Of a stretch of 64,000 nt of DNA, positions 39,049 to 48,148 are shown one piece after another (the stretch's first letter is position 1; every line of letters begins with the position of its first letter). Position numbers and translations under genes: made by a program. Where the stretch lies: the NCBI RefSeq assembly GCF_900111995.1, contig NZ_FOKF01000002.1:248001-312000 (forward strand), written 5' to 3'. Below the pieces are notes generated by a model. It saw nothing but the letters and a program-made list of their open reading frames with translations. It had not been told where the DNA came from and ran no database searches. Source of the stretch: Collimonas sp. OK607. Its GTDB lineage: Bacteria; Pseudomonadota; Gammaproteobacteria; Burkholderiales; Burkholderiaceae_D.

Positions 39049-40449
39049 ATGAAAGCACCTTCCAAAGCACCGTCCGATCCACAGTTAGATTCCCTCCGCG
39101 TACCACCCCATTCAATCGAAGCAGAGCAGTCCGTTTTAGGCGGATTACTGCTGGATAATGCGGCCTGGGACAAGATCGCCGACTTTGTGAATGCCGACGA
39201 TTTCTATCGTTACGACCATCGCATCATCTTCCAGCACATGGTCAAGCTGATCAACGGCAGCAAACCGGCTGACGTGATCACTGTCTATGAGTCGCTGAGC
39301 GGCACCGGCAAGGCTGAAGAAGTCGGTGGCCTCAGCTATCTCAACGCACTCGCTCAAAACACCCCGTCCGCCGCCAATATCCGCCGCTATGCAGAAATCG
39401 TGCGTGACCGCGGCGTATTGCGCAAGCTGATTACCGTTGCCGATGAAATTTCCGGCCAGGCTTTCAGCCCGCAAGGCAAGGAAGTCAAGCAGATGCTGGA
39501 CGAGGCCGAATCCAAGATTTTTGCGATTGCCGAGGAAGGTGCGCGCGGCGCCCAGGGTTTCCAGGAAATCCAGCCTTTGCTGACGCAAGTGGTGGAGCGC
39601 ATCGACGAACTCTACAATCGCGACAACCAAAGCGACATCACCGGCGTATCGACCGGCTTCATCGATCTCGACAAGATGACTTCCGGCCTGCAAAAGGGCG
39701 ATCTGGTTATCGTGGCGGGACGTCCTTCGATGGGTAAGACGGCGTTCTCAGTGAATATCGGAGAAAACGTCGCCATCGACAGCGGTTTGCCGGTAGCGAT
39801 TTTTTCGATGGAAATGGGCGGTACCCAGCTCGCCATGCGTATGCTGGGTTCGGTCGGCAAGCTCGATCAGCACCGCTTGCGTACCGGTCGCCTGAACGAC
39901 GAAGACTGGCCGCGCCTGACGCATGCGATCCAGAAAATGAACGATGCCCAGTTGTTCATCGATGAAACCCCGGCCCTGAGCTCGATCGAGTTGCGCGCGC
40001 GCGCGCGCCGCCTGTCGCGCCAGTGCGGCACGCTCGGTTTGATCATCATCGACTATTTGCAGCTGATGTCAGCCAATAACGCCGGTGAAAACCGGGCTAC
40101 CGAAATTTCTGAAATCTCGCGTAACCTGAAGGGCCTGGCTAAAGAGCTGCAGTGCCCGGTGATTGCGTTATCGCAGTTGAATCGTTCGCTGGAACAACGC
40201 CCCAACAAACGCCCCGTGATGTCCGATCTGCGCGAATCCGGCGCTATCGAGCAGGATGCCGACGTCATCCTGTTTATTTATCGCGACGAAGTGTACAACC
40301 CTGATTCGCAGGAAAAGGGCACCGCCGAGATCATTATCGGCAAGCAGCGTAACGGCCCGATCGGTAGCGTACGCCTGAGCTTCCTTGGTCAATATACTAA
40401 ATTCGACAATTACGTTGGTAACCTGGACGCGCCGTACGGCGGTGACTAA
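39049..40449 (+). CDS. dnaB: Replicative DNA helicase
   Basis: 466 aa from the ATG at 39049; an open frame starting at 38989 begins inside the terminator and is rejected. The N-terminal domain begins VPPHSIEAEQSVLGGLLLDN. The RecA-type ATPase has Walker A GRPSMGKTAFSVN, Walker B LGLIIIDYLQLMS, and the arginine-finger region KRPVMSDLRESGAIEQDADV. The hexamer unwinds DNA at the replication fork. No intein or insertion is seen. Confidence 0.97.
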   Translation: MKAPSKAPSDPQLDSLRVPPHSIEAEQSVLGGLLLDNAAWDKIADFVNADDFYRYDHRIIFQHMVKLINGSKPADVITVYESLSGTGKAEEVGGLSYLNALAQNTPSAANIRRYAEIVRDRGVLRKLITVADEISGQAFSPQGKEVKQMLDEAESKIFAIAEEGARGAQGFQEIQPLLTQVVERIDELYNRDNQSDITGVSTGFIDLDKMTSGLQKGDLVIVAGRPSMGKTAFSVNIGENVAIDSGLPVAIFSMEMGGTQLAMRMLGSVGKLDQHRLRTGRLNDEDWPRLTHAIQKMNDAQLFIDETPALSSIELRARARRLSRQCGTLGLIIIDYLQLMSANNAGENRATEISEISRNLKGLAKELQCPVIALSQLNRSLEQRPNKRPVMSDLRESGAIEQDADVILFIYRDEVYNPDSQEKGTAEIIIGKQRNGPIGSVRLSFLGQYTKFDNYVGNLDAPYGGD

Positions 40450-40633
40450 GTATCCCTGTAATCCTTGTTGCTTTACCCTTGATGTCATTTTGTTGCAATA
40501 ACGCAAAACTAGCAAAACCTGTTTAGTGTTACCTACCCGAGCCTGATATATTTCAGTTTCGTGACATTTGTTTGCTTTAAATTAAGAAGTGCCGTAAGTA
40601 GATTCAGCTTAACCCTCAGAAGAGAGAATAAAC

Positions 40634-41260
40634 ATGTTTGGACGATTGATGCCCACCGAGGGCAAATTCTTTGAGCTCTTTAACCAGCACGCAGAGCTAT
40701 GCGTCAAGGGCGCCAAAGAAATGGTGGCGTTGATGACTAATTTCGACGATCTGGAAATTCGCGTGCATGCGATCGAAGGCATAGAGAAGCAGGCCGACCA
40801 GGTCACGCACCATGCTATCGACATGTTGCACAAGACTTTCATCACACCTATCGATCGCGATGACATCCATCAGCTGATCACCCGCATGGATGACATCCTG
40901 GACTTGCTGGAAGATGCAGCGCAGACCATATCCCTGTACGACATCAAGGCGATTACACCAGAAGCAAAACGCCTGGCCGAGTTGTGCCTGGGTTGCGCGG
41001 AGAAGGTCAAGGCTGCAGTAGGCCTGTTGCACAATATGGATAACTCGCGCGAAATCCTGGCGATCTGCGTCGAGATCGACCGCCTGGAATCGGATGCCGA
41101 TCACGTGATGCGCGCCGCCATGTCGAAACTGTTCCGCGACGAGCCCGACGTACGTACCCTGATCAAGCTGAAAGCCATTTACGAACTGCTGGAAACGGTC
41201 ACCGACCGTTGTGAAGATGTGGCCAACATCATCGAAGGCATTATCGTAGAAAACGCCTGA
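40634..41260 (+). CDS. DUF47 (PhoU-like) Pit accessory protein
   Basis: 208 aa, all helical. It is related to PhoU: MPTEGKFFELFNQHAELCVKGAKEM, then EGIEKQADQVTHHAIDMLHKTFITPIDRDDIHQLITRMDDILDLLEDAAQT and VTDRCEDVANIIEGII. Such proteins are nearly always coded directly before a Pit transporter, as here (3-bp gap), and are thought to regulate it. Well-formed ribosome site (AGAGAG). The 184 bp upstream contain no recognisable Pho box, which fits constitutive low-affinity phosphate uptake. Confidence 0.92.
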   Translation: MFGRLMPTEGKFFELFNQHAELCVKGAKEMVALMTNFDDLEIRVHAIEGIEKQADQVTHHAIDMLHKTFITPIDRDDIHQLITRMDDILDLLEDAAQTISLYDIKAITPEAKRLAELCLGCAEKVKAAVGLLHNMDNSREILAICVEIDRLESDADHVMRAAMSKLFRDEPDVRTLIKLKAIYELLETVTDRCEDVANIIEGIIVENA

Positions 41261-41263
41261 TCC

Positions 41264-42274
41264 ATGCATACTCTTCAAATCAGTATCTACGTCCTCGTTT
41301 TTCTCATTGCACTGGCGCTGGTATTCGATTTCATGAACGGCTTCCATGATGCCGCCAATGCTATCGCTACCGTGGTGTCGACCGGTGTCTTGAAGCCGCA
41401 GCAGGCGGTAGCCATGGCGGCGCTTTTCAACTTCGTCGCGATTGCGGTGTTCCAGCTGCACGTTGCCGCAACTGTGGGCAAGGGCACTATCGATCCCAAT
41501 GTGGTCGATCATTACGTCGTCTTCGGCGCATTGGTCGGTGCTATCTGCTGGAACATCCTGACCTGGTACTACGGTATTCCGTCGTCATCCTCGCATGCCT
41601 TGATCGGCGGCCTGGTCGGCGCTGCGGTAGCCAAGGCCGGCACCGGTTCGCTGATCTCGGCCGGCCTGATCAAGACGATTGCATTTATCGTGTTGTCGCC
41701 GCTGCTGGGTTTCGTGTTCGGTTCCATCATGATGGTGCTGGTGTCCTGGATTTTCGTGCGCTCGACGCCGCGCAAGGTCGATAAGTGGTTCCGCCGCCTG
41801 CAATTGGTATCGGCCTCCATGTATAGCCTTGGTCACGGCGGCAACGATGCGCAAAAGACCATCGGTATCATCTGGATGCTGTTGATTGCGACCGGATTTT
41901 CGCAAGCGAGCGATAGCTTGCCGCCATGGTGGGTGATTATTTCCTGCTACAGCGCGATCAGCCTGGGTACCTTGTTCGGCGGCTGGCGTATCGTCAAGAC
42001 CATGGGCCAGAAAATCACCAAGCTGAAACCGGTGGGCGGCTTTTGCGCTGAAACCGGCGGCGCCATCACCTTGTTCATGGCGACCATGCTCGGCGTGCCG
42101 GTCTCGACTACCCACACAATTACCGGCGCCATCGTCGGTGTCGGCGCCGCACGCCGGGTCTCCGCGGTGCGCTGGGGCGTGGCGGGGAACATTGTTTGGG
42201 CCTGGGTCCTGACGATTCCAGCCTCGGCCTTCATGGCTGCGATTGCCTGGTGGATCGGCAAGCACATTTTGTAA
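41264..42274 (+). CDS. pit: Low-affinity inorganic phosphate transporter (Pit family)
   Basis: 336 aa, about ten transmembrane helices in two inverted halves. The family signature DFMNGFHDAANAIATVVSTGVL is near residue 22, and its counterpart in the second half is GHGGNDAQKTIGI followed by GVPVSTTHTITGAIVGVGA. It imports phosphate as a metal-phosphate complex driven by protons. Translated with the DUF47 gene and closed by a strong terminator. With Pst it gives this cell two phosphate uptake routes in one region. Confidence 0.94.
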   Translation: MHTLQISIYVLVFLIALALVFDFMNGFHDAANAIATVVSTGVLKPQQAVAMAALFNFVAIAVFQLHVAATVGKGTIDPNVVDHYVVFGALVGAICWNILTWYYGIPSSSSHALIGGLVGAAVAKAGTGSLISAGLIKTIAFIVLSPLLGFVFGSIMMVLVSWIFVRSTPRKVDKWFRRLQLVSASMYSLGHGGNDAQKTIGIIWMLLIATGFSQASDSLPPWWVIISCYSAISLGTLFGGWRIVKTMGQKITKLKPVGGFCAETGGAITLFMATMLGVPVSTTHTITGAIVGVGAARRVSAVRWGVAGNIVWAWVLTIPASAFMAAIAWWIGKHIL

Positions 42275-42296
42275 TCGAGCTGGCAAAAAATCAAAG

Positions 42297-42335
42297 AAGG
42301 GCGATGCAGTATGTTTCTGCATCGCCCTTTTTTTA
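42297..42335 (+). terminator. Rho-independent terminator after pit
   Basis: agggcgatgcag pairs with ctgcatcgccct around a 7-nt loop and is followed by seven T. Confidence 0.93.
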
Positions 42336-42342
42336 TGCTAAT

Positions 42343-42377
42343 TTGGCAACATGATGCAACTTTTGTGTTGTTGCCAA
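42343..42377 (+). repeat. Inverted repeat upstream of the autotransporter gene
   Basis: ttggcaaca (42343-42351) is perfectly complementary to tgttgccaa (42369-42377), 17 nt apart, about 95 bp before the start codon. It may be an operator for an unknown regulator or a leader hairpin. Confidence 0.55.
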
Positions 42378-42472
42378 GTCTTTCTATTGCTAATACAAAA
42401 GTTTTTATTGGGAAATTGATCGCAATTTTCTTACGAAAACACGTTCTCTATGCATCGAACCAGGAGCATACA

Positions 42473-45163
42473 ATGCAACGAGCATTCAAGACAGGCATGA
42501 ATGGCGTCATCATCACATTTGCTGGAGTATTGGTTTCACAAGCTCATGCTACCTGCAACAGCAACGCACCGGCCAGCGGCGCCTCAGTAATTTGTTCTGG
42601 CACTGGCGTAACGCCGGTTATTGCACAGGTTGGCAGCAGCGGCGTCGCCGTCACGCTCGACGCCAGTGTCGTCACCAGCATTCCACGCAGCACCAGTCCG
42701 ATCGCGTTTAGCGTGGATACCTCCAGCAGTATTACCAATAATGGCAGCATCACCTTGACCGGTGGTGGCGGCACCGGCGGCAATCGCGGCGCGGCGTTGC
42801 TGGGTGTGAACAATAATAACCAGCTGACCAATACCGCGCAGGCGAGTATTACCACCACCGGCGCTTTCAACGACGGCATGGCCGCCAACGGCAGCGGCAA
42901 TACACTGATCAACCAAGGCACTATTTCAACTTCTGGCCCTAGCGCATTCGGGATATCGGCCGCCTGGGGCCAGACCAACCTGGGCCAGTTGAATAACACC
43001 ATCGGCAATTCGGGGACGATTACGACGGCCGGCAGCAATGCCCGCGCCATCTCTATCCTCGGTGGCAACGGCGTCGTGACGAATAGCGGCAAATTGTCGA
43101 CCACCGGCGCTAACAGCCCGACCGTGTACATGCAGGGCAATAACGACAAGCTAACCAACAGCGGCACGATCAACGCTTCTGGCAGCGGCTCCGATGCAGT
43201 ATTTTCCAATACAGTGGGGTCCAGCTTCTTCGCCAGTATCGAGAACCAGGCGGGCGGGCAAATCATCAGCCAGCAAGGTGCTGCGGTCCGCACTCTCAAC
43301 GGCGCCAGCACCGTCATCAACGCCGGCCTGCTGCAAAGCGGCGCCGGTACTGCCATCTCGATGGGTACTGGACGGAATACGCTGATATTGCAAACCGGCT
43401 CGGTGATCAACGGCGCCGCCGACGGTGGCGGTAACGCCGGTAGCACCGTGGTGCTGCAGGGATCGGGCACCGCGTCGAACACGTTCAGGAACTTCGCCAC
43501 CTTGCAAGCGCAAGGAGACGATTGGACCTGGAGCGGCAATGGTGCTTTCAATGTTGCCCAGATCCAGACCGGTCTATTTAACCTGACTGGGACCTTGGGT
43601 GGCGCGACCACCATCTCATCGGGAGCAACGTTGGCCGGCACCGGCGGCACGATCGCGGGCAATCTGGTGAATCAGGGCACCTTGCATCCAGGCGTCGGCG
43701 ATGGTACCGGAGGCCTGTCTGTGACGGGCAATTTCACCCATGCGGCTAATGCGATATTCCAGACTGAAGCTTCGCCGGTTTCCGCCGGCTTGCTGACGGT
43801 AGGCGGCAGCGCCAGCTTACTGGGCGGCACTGTGAATGCCACCATGCTGCCGGGTGCATATCCTGACCAGATACGGCTGCCGATTGTCACGGCGGCGGGC
43901 GGCGTCAGCGGTAATTTCGGCCAATTGCAGGCAAATGCAACAGCATTGCTGACGCCGACCCTGGCCTATGACAACGGCAATGCCTATCTGGTCATTACCC
44001 GTGCGCCGATCGCGGCAGTGGTCACCAGCGGTAACAATGCGGCGATCGGCCAGGCTATCGATACCAGCCGTCCCCAGGCTACGCCTGAAGAGCCGGCGTC
44101 ACCTACTGTTACGCCTGCCGGCGTGCCTGTAGCGACCGGCGCGCTGGCGGAGACGGTGAATACGCTGAATTTGCTGGATAAGGCAGAATTGCAAGCAACG
44201 GTCGGTAGCCTGACCGGTGGCGTACATGCAACCTTCTCGCAACTCGCGCTACGCGAAAATGATTTGTTCGGCCGCGCGTTTTCGATGCGCCTGGATACCC
44301 AGCGCGACGCCGAGCGCAAGACTACCGACAACGGCGTGTGGGTACGGCCTTACGGCTCATTTGGTAAATTGAGCGCTACTGCCGACACTTCAGGCGCCCG
44401 TTATCAGATAGGCGGCATCAGCGCCGGTATCGATCGCGTCGTGAGCCCGGACTGGATCGTCGGCGGCGGTCTCGATTATGCGCATTTGCATGCTGACTTC
44501 GATGACTATAACGGTAACGGCAAGCTCGACAGTTACAAGATAGGCGCATATGCCAGTTATGCGCCGGGGCCGCTGTATCTCGATGCGATTGTCAGCTATG
44601 CGATACAGAGCACTGATATCCAGCGAGACGTGCTGACCGGCACCGGCGCAACCTTGCGTGCCAAGGGTTCGTATGACGGCCGGCAAGCCAGCGCATACGG
44701 TGAACTGGGTTATCGGGCGAAACTGAGCAACCAGTTTGTTTTGCAGCCGTTCGCAGCGTTGCATTACACCCGCTTGCGCCAGGATGGATTCACTGAAACC
44801 GATGCCGAAAACCTCGGACTTTCCGCTCAGAGCAATACCTTGAATAGCTTGCGCAGCAGCCTCGGCGTCAAGGCCAGCCAGGAATTCCCGCTGTCCACGG
44901 GTTCAATTACCCTGGGCGCACAACTGCGCTGGATGCACGAATTCATGGACGCTCAAGCGCAATACCAGGCGACGCTGATTGGTGCCCCGGGTAGCGAGTT
45001 TACGGTGAAAGGTGTGGATTTCGGCCGCGATGCAGTGCTGGCAGGCGTTAACCTGTCTTATGCCGCTTCGGCGCGTTTGAACCTGTTTGCAGATTACGAT
45101 CTGCAAGCGGAATCGCATAATCGGGTGAACCGGATTACGCTCGGTTTGCGTTATCTCTGGTGA
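42473..45163 (+). CDS. Autotransporter (type Va) with beta-helix passenger
   Basis: 896 aa from the ATG at 42473, which follows CAGGAG. The signal peptide MQRAFKTGMNGVIITFAGVLVSQAHA is cleaved before TCNSN. Residues ~60-500 are a Gly/Asn/Thr/Ser-rich passenger made of irregular repeats of the type LxNxGTIxxxG, expected to form a beta-helix. A more hydrophobic segment and a Pro-rich linker follow (PEEPASPTVTPAG). The last ~270 residues are an autotransporter beta-barrel beginning GVWVRPYGSFGKL and ending NRITLGLRYLW with the terminal aromatic needed for Bam insertion. Surface role (adhesion or aggregation) is inferred; no protease motif is seen. Confidence 0.92.
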   Translation: MQRAFKTGMNGVIITFAGVLVSQAHATCNSNAPASGASVICSGTGVTPVIAQVGSSGVAVTLDASVVTSIPRSTSPIAFSVDTSSSITNNGSITLTGGGGTGGNRGAALLGVNNNNQLTNTAQASITTTGAFNDGMAANGSGNTLINQGTISTSGPSAFGISAAWGQTNLGQLNNTIGNSGTITTAGSNARAISILGGNGVVTNSGKLSTTGANSPTVYMQGNNDKLTNSGTINASGSGSDAVFSNTVGSSFFASIENQAGGQIISQQGAAVRTLNGASTVINAGLLQSGAGTAISMGTGRNTLILQTGSVINGAADGGGNAGSTVVLQGSGTASNTFRNFATLQAQGDDWTWSGNGAFNVAQIQTGLFNLTGTLGGATTISSGATLAGTGGTIAGNLVNQGTLHPGVGDGTGGLSVTGNFTHAANAIFQTEASPVSAGLLTVGGSASLLGGTVNATMLPGAYPDQIRLPIVTAAGGVSGNFGQLQANATALLTPTLAYDNGNAYLVITRAPIAAVVTSGNNAAIGQAIDTSRPQATPEEPASPTVTPAGVPVATGALAETVNTLNLLDKAELQATVGSLTGGVHATFSQLALRENDLFGRAFSMRLDTQRDAERKTTDNGVWVRPYGSFGKLSATADTSGARYQIGGISAGIDRVVSPDWIVGGGLDYAHLHADFDDYNGNGKLDSYKIGAYASYAPGPLYLDAIVSYAIQSTDIQRDVLTGTGATLRAKGSYDGRQASAYGELGYRAKLSNQFVLQPFAALHYTRLRQDGFTETDAENLGLSAQSNTLNSLRSSLGVKASQEFPLSTGSITLGAQLRWMHEFMDAQAQYQATLIGAPGSEFTVKGVDFGRDAVLAGVNLSYAASARLNLFADYDLQAESHNRVNRITLGLRYLW

Positions 45164-45164
45164 G

Positions 45165-45197
45165 ATCGATGCCACCGTCCAGGTGGCATCGATGTTT
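45165..45197 (+). terminator. Hairpin terminator after the autotransporter
   Basis: Perfect 12-bp stem atcgatgccacc / ggtggcatcgat with a 5-nt loop, then GTTTT. It begins 2 bp after the stop codon. Confidence 0.8.
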
Positions 45198-45230
45198 TCA
45201 GCCGGGTCTGAAGATAATCCGACCTAAGCT

Positions 45231-46808
45231 TTAGTGCGCACCACCGGCATCGACCGGCACGCTGGAGCGTGAAGGCTTGGTCAGCCAGACCAGCGCGATC
45301 AACATCAGGAACAATACCGCCGAGATCCAGAAAATATCGGTGGCGCCCTGCGTGGCGGCTTTCACTGTAATCAGGCGCTCGATAGTGGCCCAGGCGGCCG
45401 GCTCCGGCATGCCTTGGGCGGTGAGATTATGTACCGCCTCGGTAAACGCCGGGCTATGCGGGCCGGTGAACTCAGTCAGTTGCGAGTGATGCAGCGATGT
45501 ACGCCGGTCCCACAGGGTACTGGTGATCGAAGTTCCCATGCCGCCGAACATGATCCGCACGAAGTTGGACAAACCTGCTGCCGACGGGATTTTTTCCGGC
45601 GGCTGGCCCGACAGGATGATCGAGGTCAGCGGGATAAAGAACATGGCCATCGCGGCGCCCTGGATGATGGTAGGAATCATCAGGGTGAAAGTGTCGACGT
45701 TCTCGGTGAACTGTGAGCGCATGTAGAACACCACCGCGAAGATGAAGAATGCCGTGCTGGCAACCCAGCGGGCATCGACCTTGGGCAAGATCTTGCCGAT
45801 GAACGGCGACAGCAGGATGGCGAAAATACCCACCGGCGCCATCACTTCACCCGCCAGCGTTGCGGTATAGCCAAGAGTGGTCTGCAGCCACAGCGGCAGG
45901 ATCACCAGGCCACCGAACATCAGGCCGTAGCCGACCGAGATCGCAATCACGCCGCCGCTGAAGTTGCGGCTCTTGAACAGCGTCAGGTCGACCACCGGAT
46001 GATCGTCGCCCAGCTCCCAGATGACGAAGTAAATGAAGGAGACTAGCGAGACCGCGCCCAATATCACAATAGTCGAAGAATTGAACCAGTCGAGTTCCTT
46101 GCCCTTATCCAGCATGATCTGCAATGAGCCGACCCAGACCACCAGTAACGCCAGGCCGACTTTATCGATCGGCAGTTTATATGTCGTCGATTCCCGCTTG
46201 TGATAAATCGACCAGGTGGCCCAGGCGGCAAATACGCCAACCGGAATATTGATGTAGAAAATCCATGGCCAGGTGTAATTGTCCGAAATCCAGCCGCCCA
46301 GCAACGGCCCCATGACCGGCGCCACCAGTGTAGTCATGCCCCAGAACGCCAGGGCCATGCCGCTCTTGGAGGGAGTGTAACTAGACAGTAGTAACGATTG
46401 CGACAAAGGAATCATCGGTCCCGCGACCGCGCCTTGCAGCACCCGCGCCGCGATCAGCACTTCCATGCTGGGAGCCAGGCCGCACAGGATGGACGACAGC
46501 ACGAACAGGATAATCGACGTAACGAACAGGCGGACCTGGCCGAAACGCTGGGTAAGCCAACCGGTCAGCGGCACCGAGATCGCGTTGGCGACGGCAAACG
46601 ACGTAATGACCCAGGTACCTTGTTGCGGCGATACGCCCAGGTCGCCCGAGATGGCGGGGATGGAAACGTTGGCAATCGACGAATCGAGTACGTTCATGAA
46701 CACGGCTAGCGAGAGTGCTACCGTACCCATGACTAGCTTGCCGCCGGTTAGCGGCGGCAGTGGTTGCGATGGCGGCCGCGCTGGCGGCGCCGGTTTTGGG
46801 GAACTCAT
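45231..46808 (-). CDS. emrB: DHA2-family multidrug efflux permease (EmrB-like)
   Basis: 525 aa, 14 transmembrane helices expected. The N-terminal region TVALSLAVFMNVLDSSIANVSIPAISGDLG and the motif after it (SFAVANAISVPLTGWLTQRFGQVRLF) are characteristic of the EmrB/QacA branch of the major facilitator family. It exports hydrophobic drugs using protons. It is last in a minus-strand operon marR-nodT-emrA-emrB, 73 bp after emrA. The substrate is unknown. Confidence 0.94.
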   Translation of the reverse strand: MSSPKPAPPARPPSQPLPPLTGGKLVMGTVALSLAVFMNVLDSSIANVSIPAISGDLGVSPQQGTWVITSFAVANAISVPLTGWLTQRFGQVRLFVTSIILFVLSSILCGLAPSMEVLIAARVLQGAVAGPMIPLSQSLLLSSYTPSKSGMALAFWGMTTLVAPVMGPLLGGWISDNYTWPWIFYINIPVGVFAAWATWSIYHKRESTTYKLPIDKVGLALLVVWVGSLQIMLDKGKELDWFNSSTIVILGAVSLVSFIYFVIWELGDDHPVVDLTLFKSRNFSGGVIAISVGYGLMFGGLVILPLWLQTTLGYTATLAGEVMAPVGIFAILLSPFIGKILPKVDARWVASTAFFIFAVVFYMRSQFTENVDTFTLMIPTIIQGAAMAMFFIPLTSIILSGQPPEKIPSAAGLSNFVRIMFGGMGTSITSTLWDRRTSLHHSQLTEFTGPHSPAFTEAVHNLTAQGMPEPAAWATIERLITVKAATQGATDIFWISAVLFLMLIALVWLTKPSRSSVPVDAGGAH

Positions 46809-46881
46809 GAATGCATTCCGGTAAGGGTTCGCGTAACGGATGCCGTCGCGACGACGGCACCCGGCAGAAGCTTAGTGATTT

Positions 46882-48087
46882 TTAATGATTTGCGGCGATG
46901 ATGCTGGCGATGCGCGCATCGGCTTCCTGACCGCTCTTGTCGAAGACGTCGGTGGTGTAGGCCGGCGCAGTACGCGCGGTGCCTGCGGTCAGCGAAGTGC
47001 CTTCGGTCTGGGCTACGTCGACACTGACATCCATCGATACGCCGATACGCAGCGGATGGCTTTCCAGGTCTTTCGGATCCAGCGAAATACGTACTGGAAT
47101 CCGCTGCACGATCTTGATCCAGTTACCGCTGGCGTTTTGCGCCGGCAGCAGCGCGAAAGCGGAACCGGTGCCAGCCGCCAGGCCGACTACCTTACCGTGG
47201 TACTCGATCTTGGAACCGTACAAATCAGACTTCAAGGTGACCGGCTGGCCGATCCGCATATTGTTGATCTGCACTTCCTTGAAGTTAGCGTCAACCCACA
47301 GTGCGTTCAGCGGCACGATCGACAGCAGCGGGGTACCGGCAGCAACACGCTGGCCAACCTGCACCGAACGCTTGGCGACATAACCGGTGGTTGGCGCCAG
47401 CAATGTGGTACGGGCCAGATTGATATAAGCGTTGCGTACTTGCGCAGCAGCGTTGAGCACGTTCGGATGCTGGTCGACCGTGGTACGGTCGGTCAATACC
47501 TTGTTCGACGCCAGTTGCTCGCGAGTGGCTTGCAACGCGGCTTCCGCTCCTTGCACTGCTACTTTAGCGTGTTCCAGTTCTTCCTTGGAGACAGCGCCGG
47601 TGCTGATCAGTTGCGAGCGGCGCGCCAGATCCGAGCGCGCCCGATCCAGTTCCGCAGCGCGGGCGGTGACATTGGAAGCCAGGGCGTTGTTGTTGACAAA
47701 CAACGTACGCACCTGGCGCACGGTTTGCGCCAGCTGGGCTTCGGCCGAAGCCAGTGCTACCTTGGCGTCGGCCTGGTCCAGGTCCACCAGCGGGCTGCCG
47801 ACCTGCACCAGCTCGGTATCGTCGGTGTGGATCGCCAAGACAGTACCGCCAACCTGCGGCGTGACCTGGACCACGTTGCCGCCGACATAAGCGTCGTCGG
47901 TGCCTTCGTAGTGGCGAGCATAGATGAACCACCAGATGCCATAGGCGATCAGGACAATGATAAGCGCGATAGTGACGCCGATCAGCAGACCGCGGCGTTT
48001 GCCGTTGCCATTGGTGGCGACAGATGCCGGCGCAGCAGAGGCTGCAGCGGTGGATGGTTCTTGCGGAGTTTGATTTGGTGTTGTCAT
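46882..48087 (-). CDS. emrA: Membrane fusion protein (EmrA/HlyD-like)
   Basis: 401 aa from the ATG at 48087. A single transmembrane helix (GLLIGVTIALIIVLIAYGIWWFIY) is followed by the lipoyl half-motif YEGTDDAYVGGNVVQVTPQVGGTV, a long coiled-coil hairpin (residues ~120-235, Ala/Glu/Arg-rich) and the second lipoyl part with beta-barrel (TTLLAPTTGYVAKRSVQVGQRV). It links EmrB in the inner membrane to the outer-membrane channel. It lies 61 bp downstream of the nodT-type gene. Confidence 0.95.
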   Translation of the reverse strand: MTTPNQTPQEPSTAAASAAPASVATNGNGKRRGLLIGVTIALIIVLIAYGIWWFIYARHYEGTDDAYVGGNVVQVTPQVGGTVLAIHTDDTELVQVGSPLVDLDQADAKVALASAEAQLAQTVRQVRTLFVNNNALASNVTARAAELDRARSDLARRSQLISTGAVSKEELEHAKVAVQGAEAALQATREQLASNKVLTDRTTVDQHPNVLNAAAQVRNAYINLARTTLLAPTTGYVAKRSVQVGQRVAAGTPLLSIVPLNALWVDANFKEVQINNMRIGQPVTLKSDLYGSKIEYHGKVVGLAAGTGSAFALLPAQNASGNWIKIVQRIPVRISLDPKDLESHPLRIGVSMDVSVDVAQTEGTSLTAGTARTAPAYTTDVFDKSGQEADARIASIIAANH

Positions 48088-48148
48088 GATGCGGGTTTCG
48101 CAATAAGTGAACGGTTTATTTAGTGAATCGGTTTTCAGTCGAAAGCGA

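Noticed and set aside
42544-43662. 372-aa Pro/Val-rich open frame antisense to the autotransporter passenger
   Set aside because: Mirror of the Gly/Asn/Thr-rich passenger repeats, which is expected to give a long spurious frame.
46885-48123. 412-aa open frame antisense to emrA
   Set aside because: Shadow of a conserved membrane fusion protein; no domain recognised.
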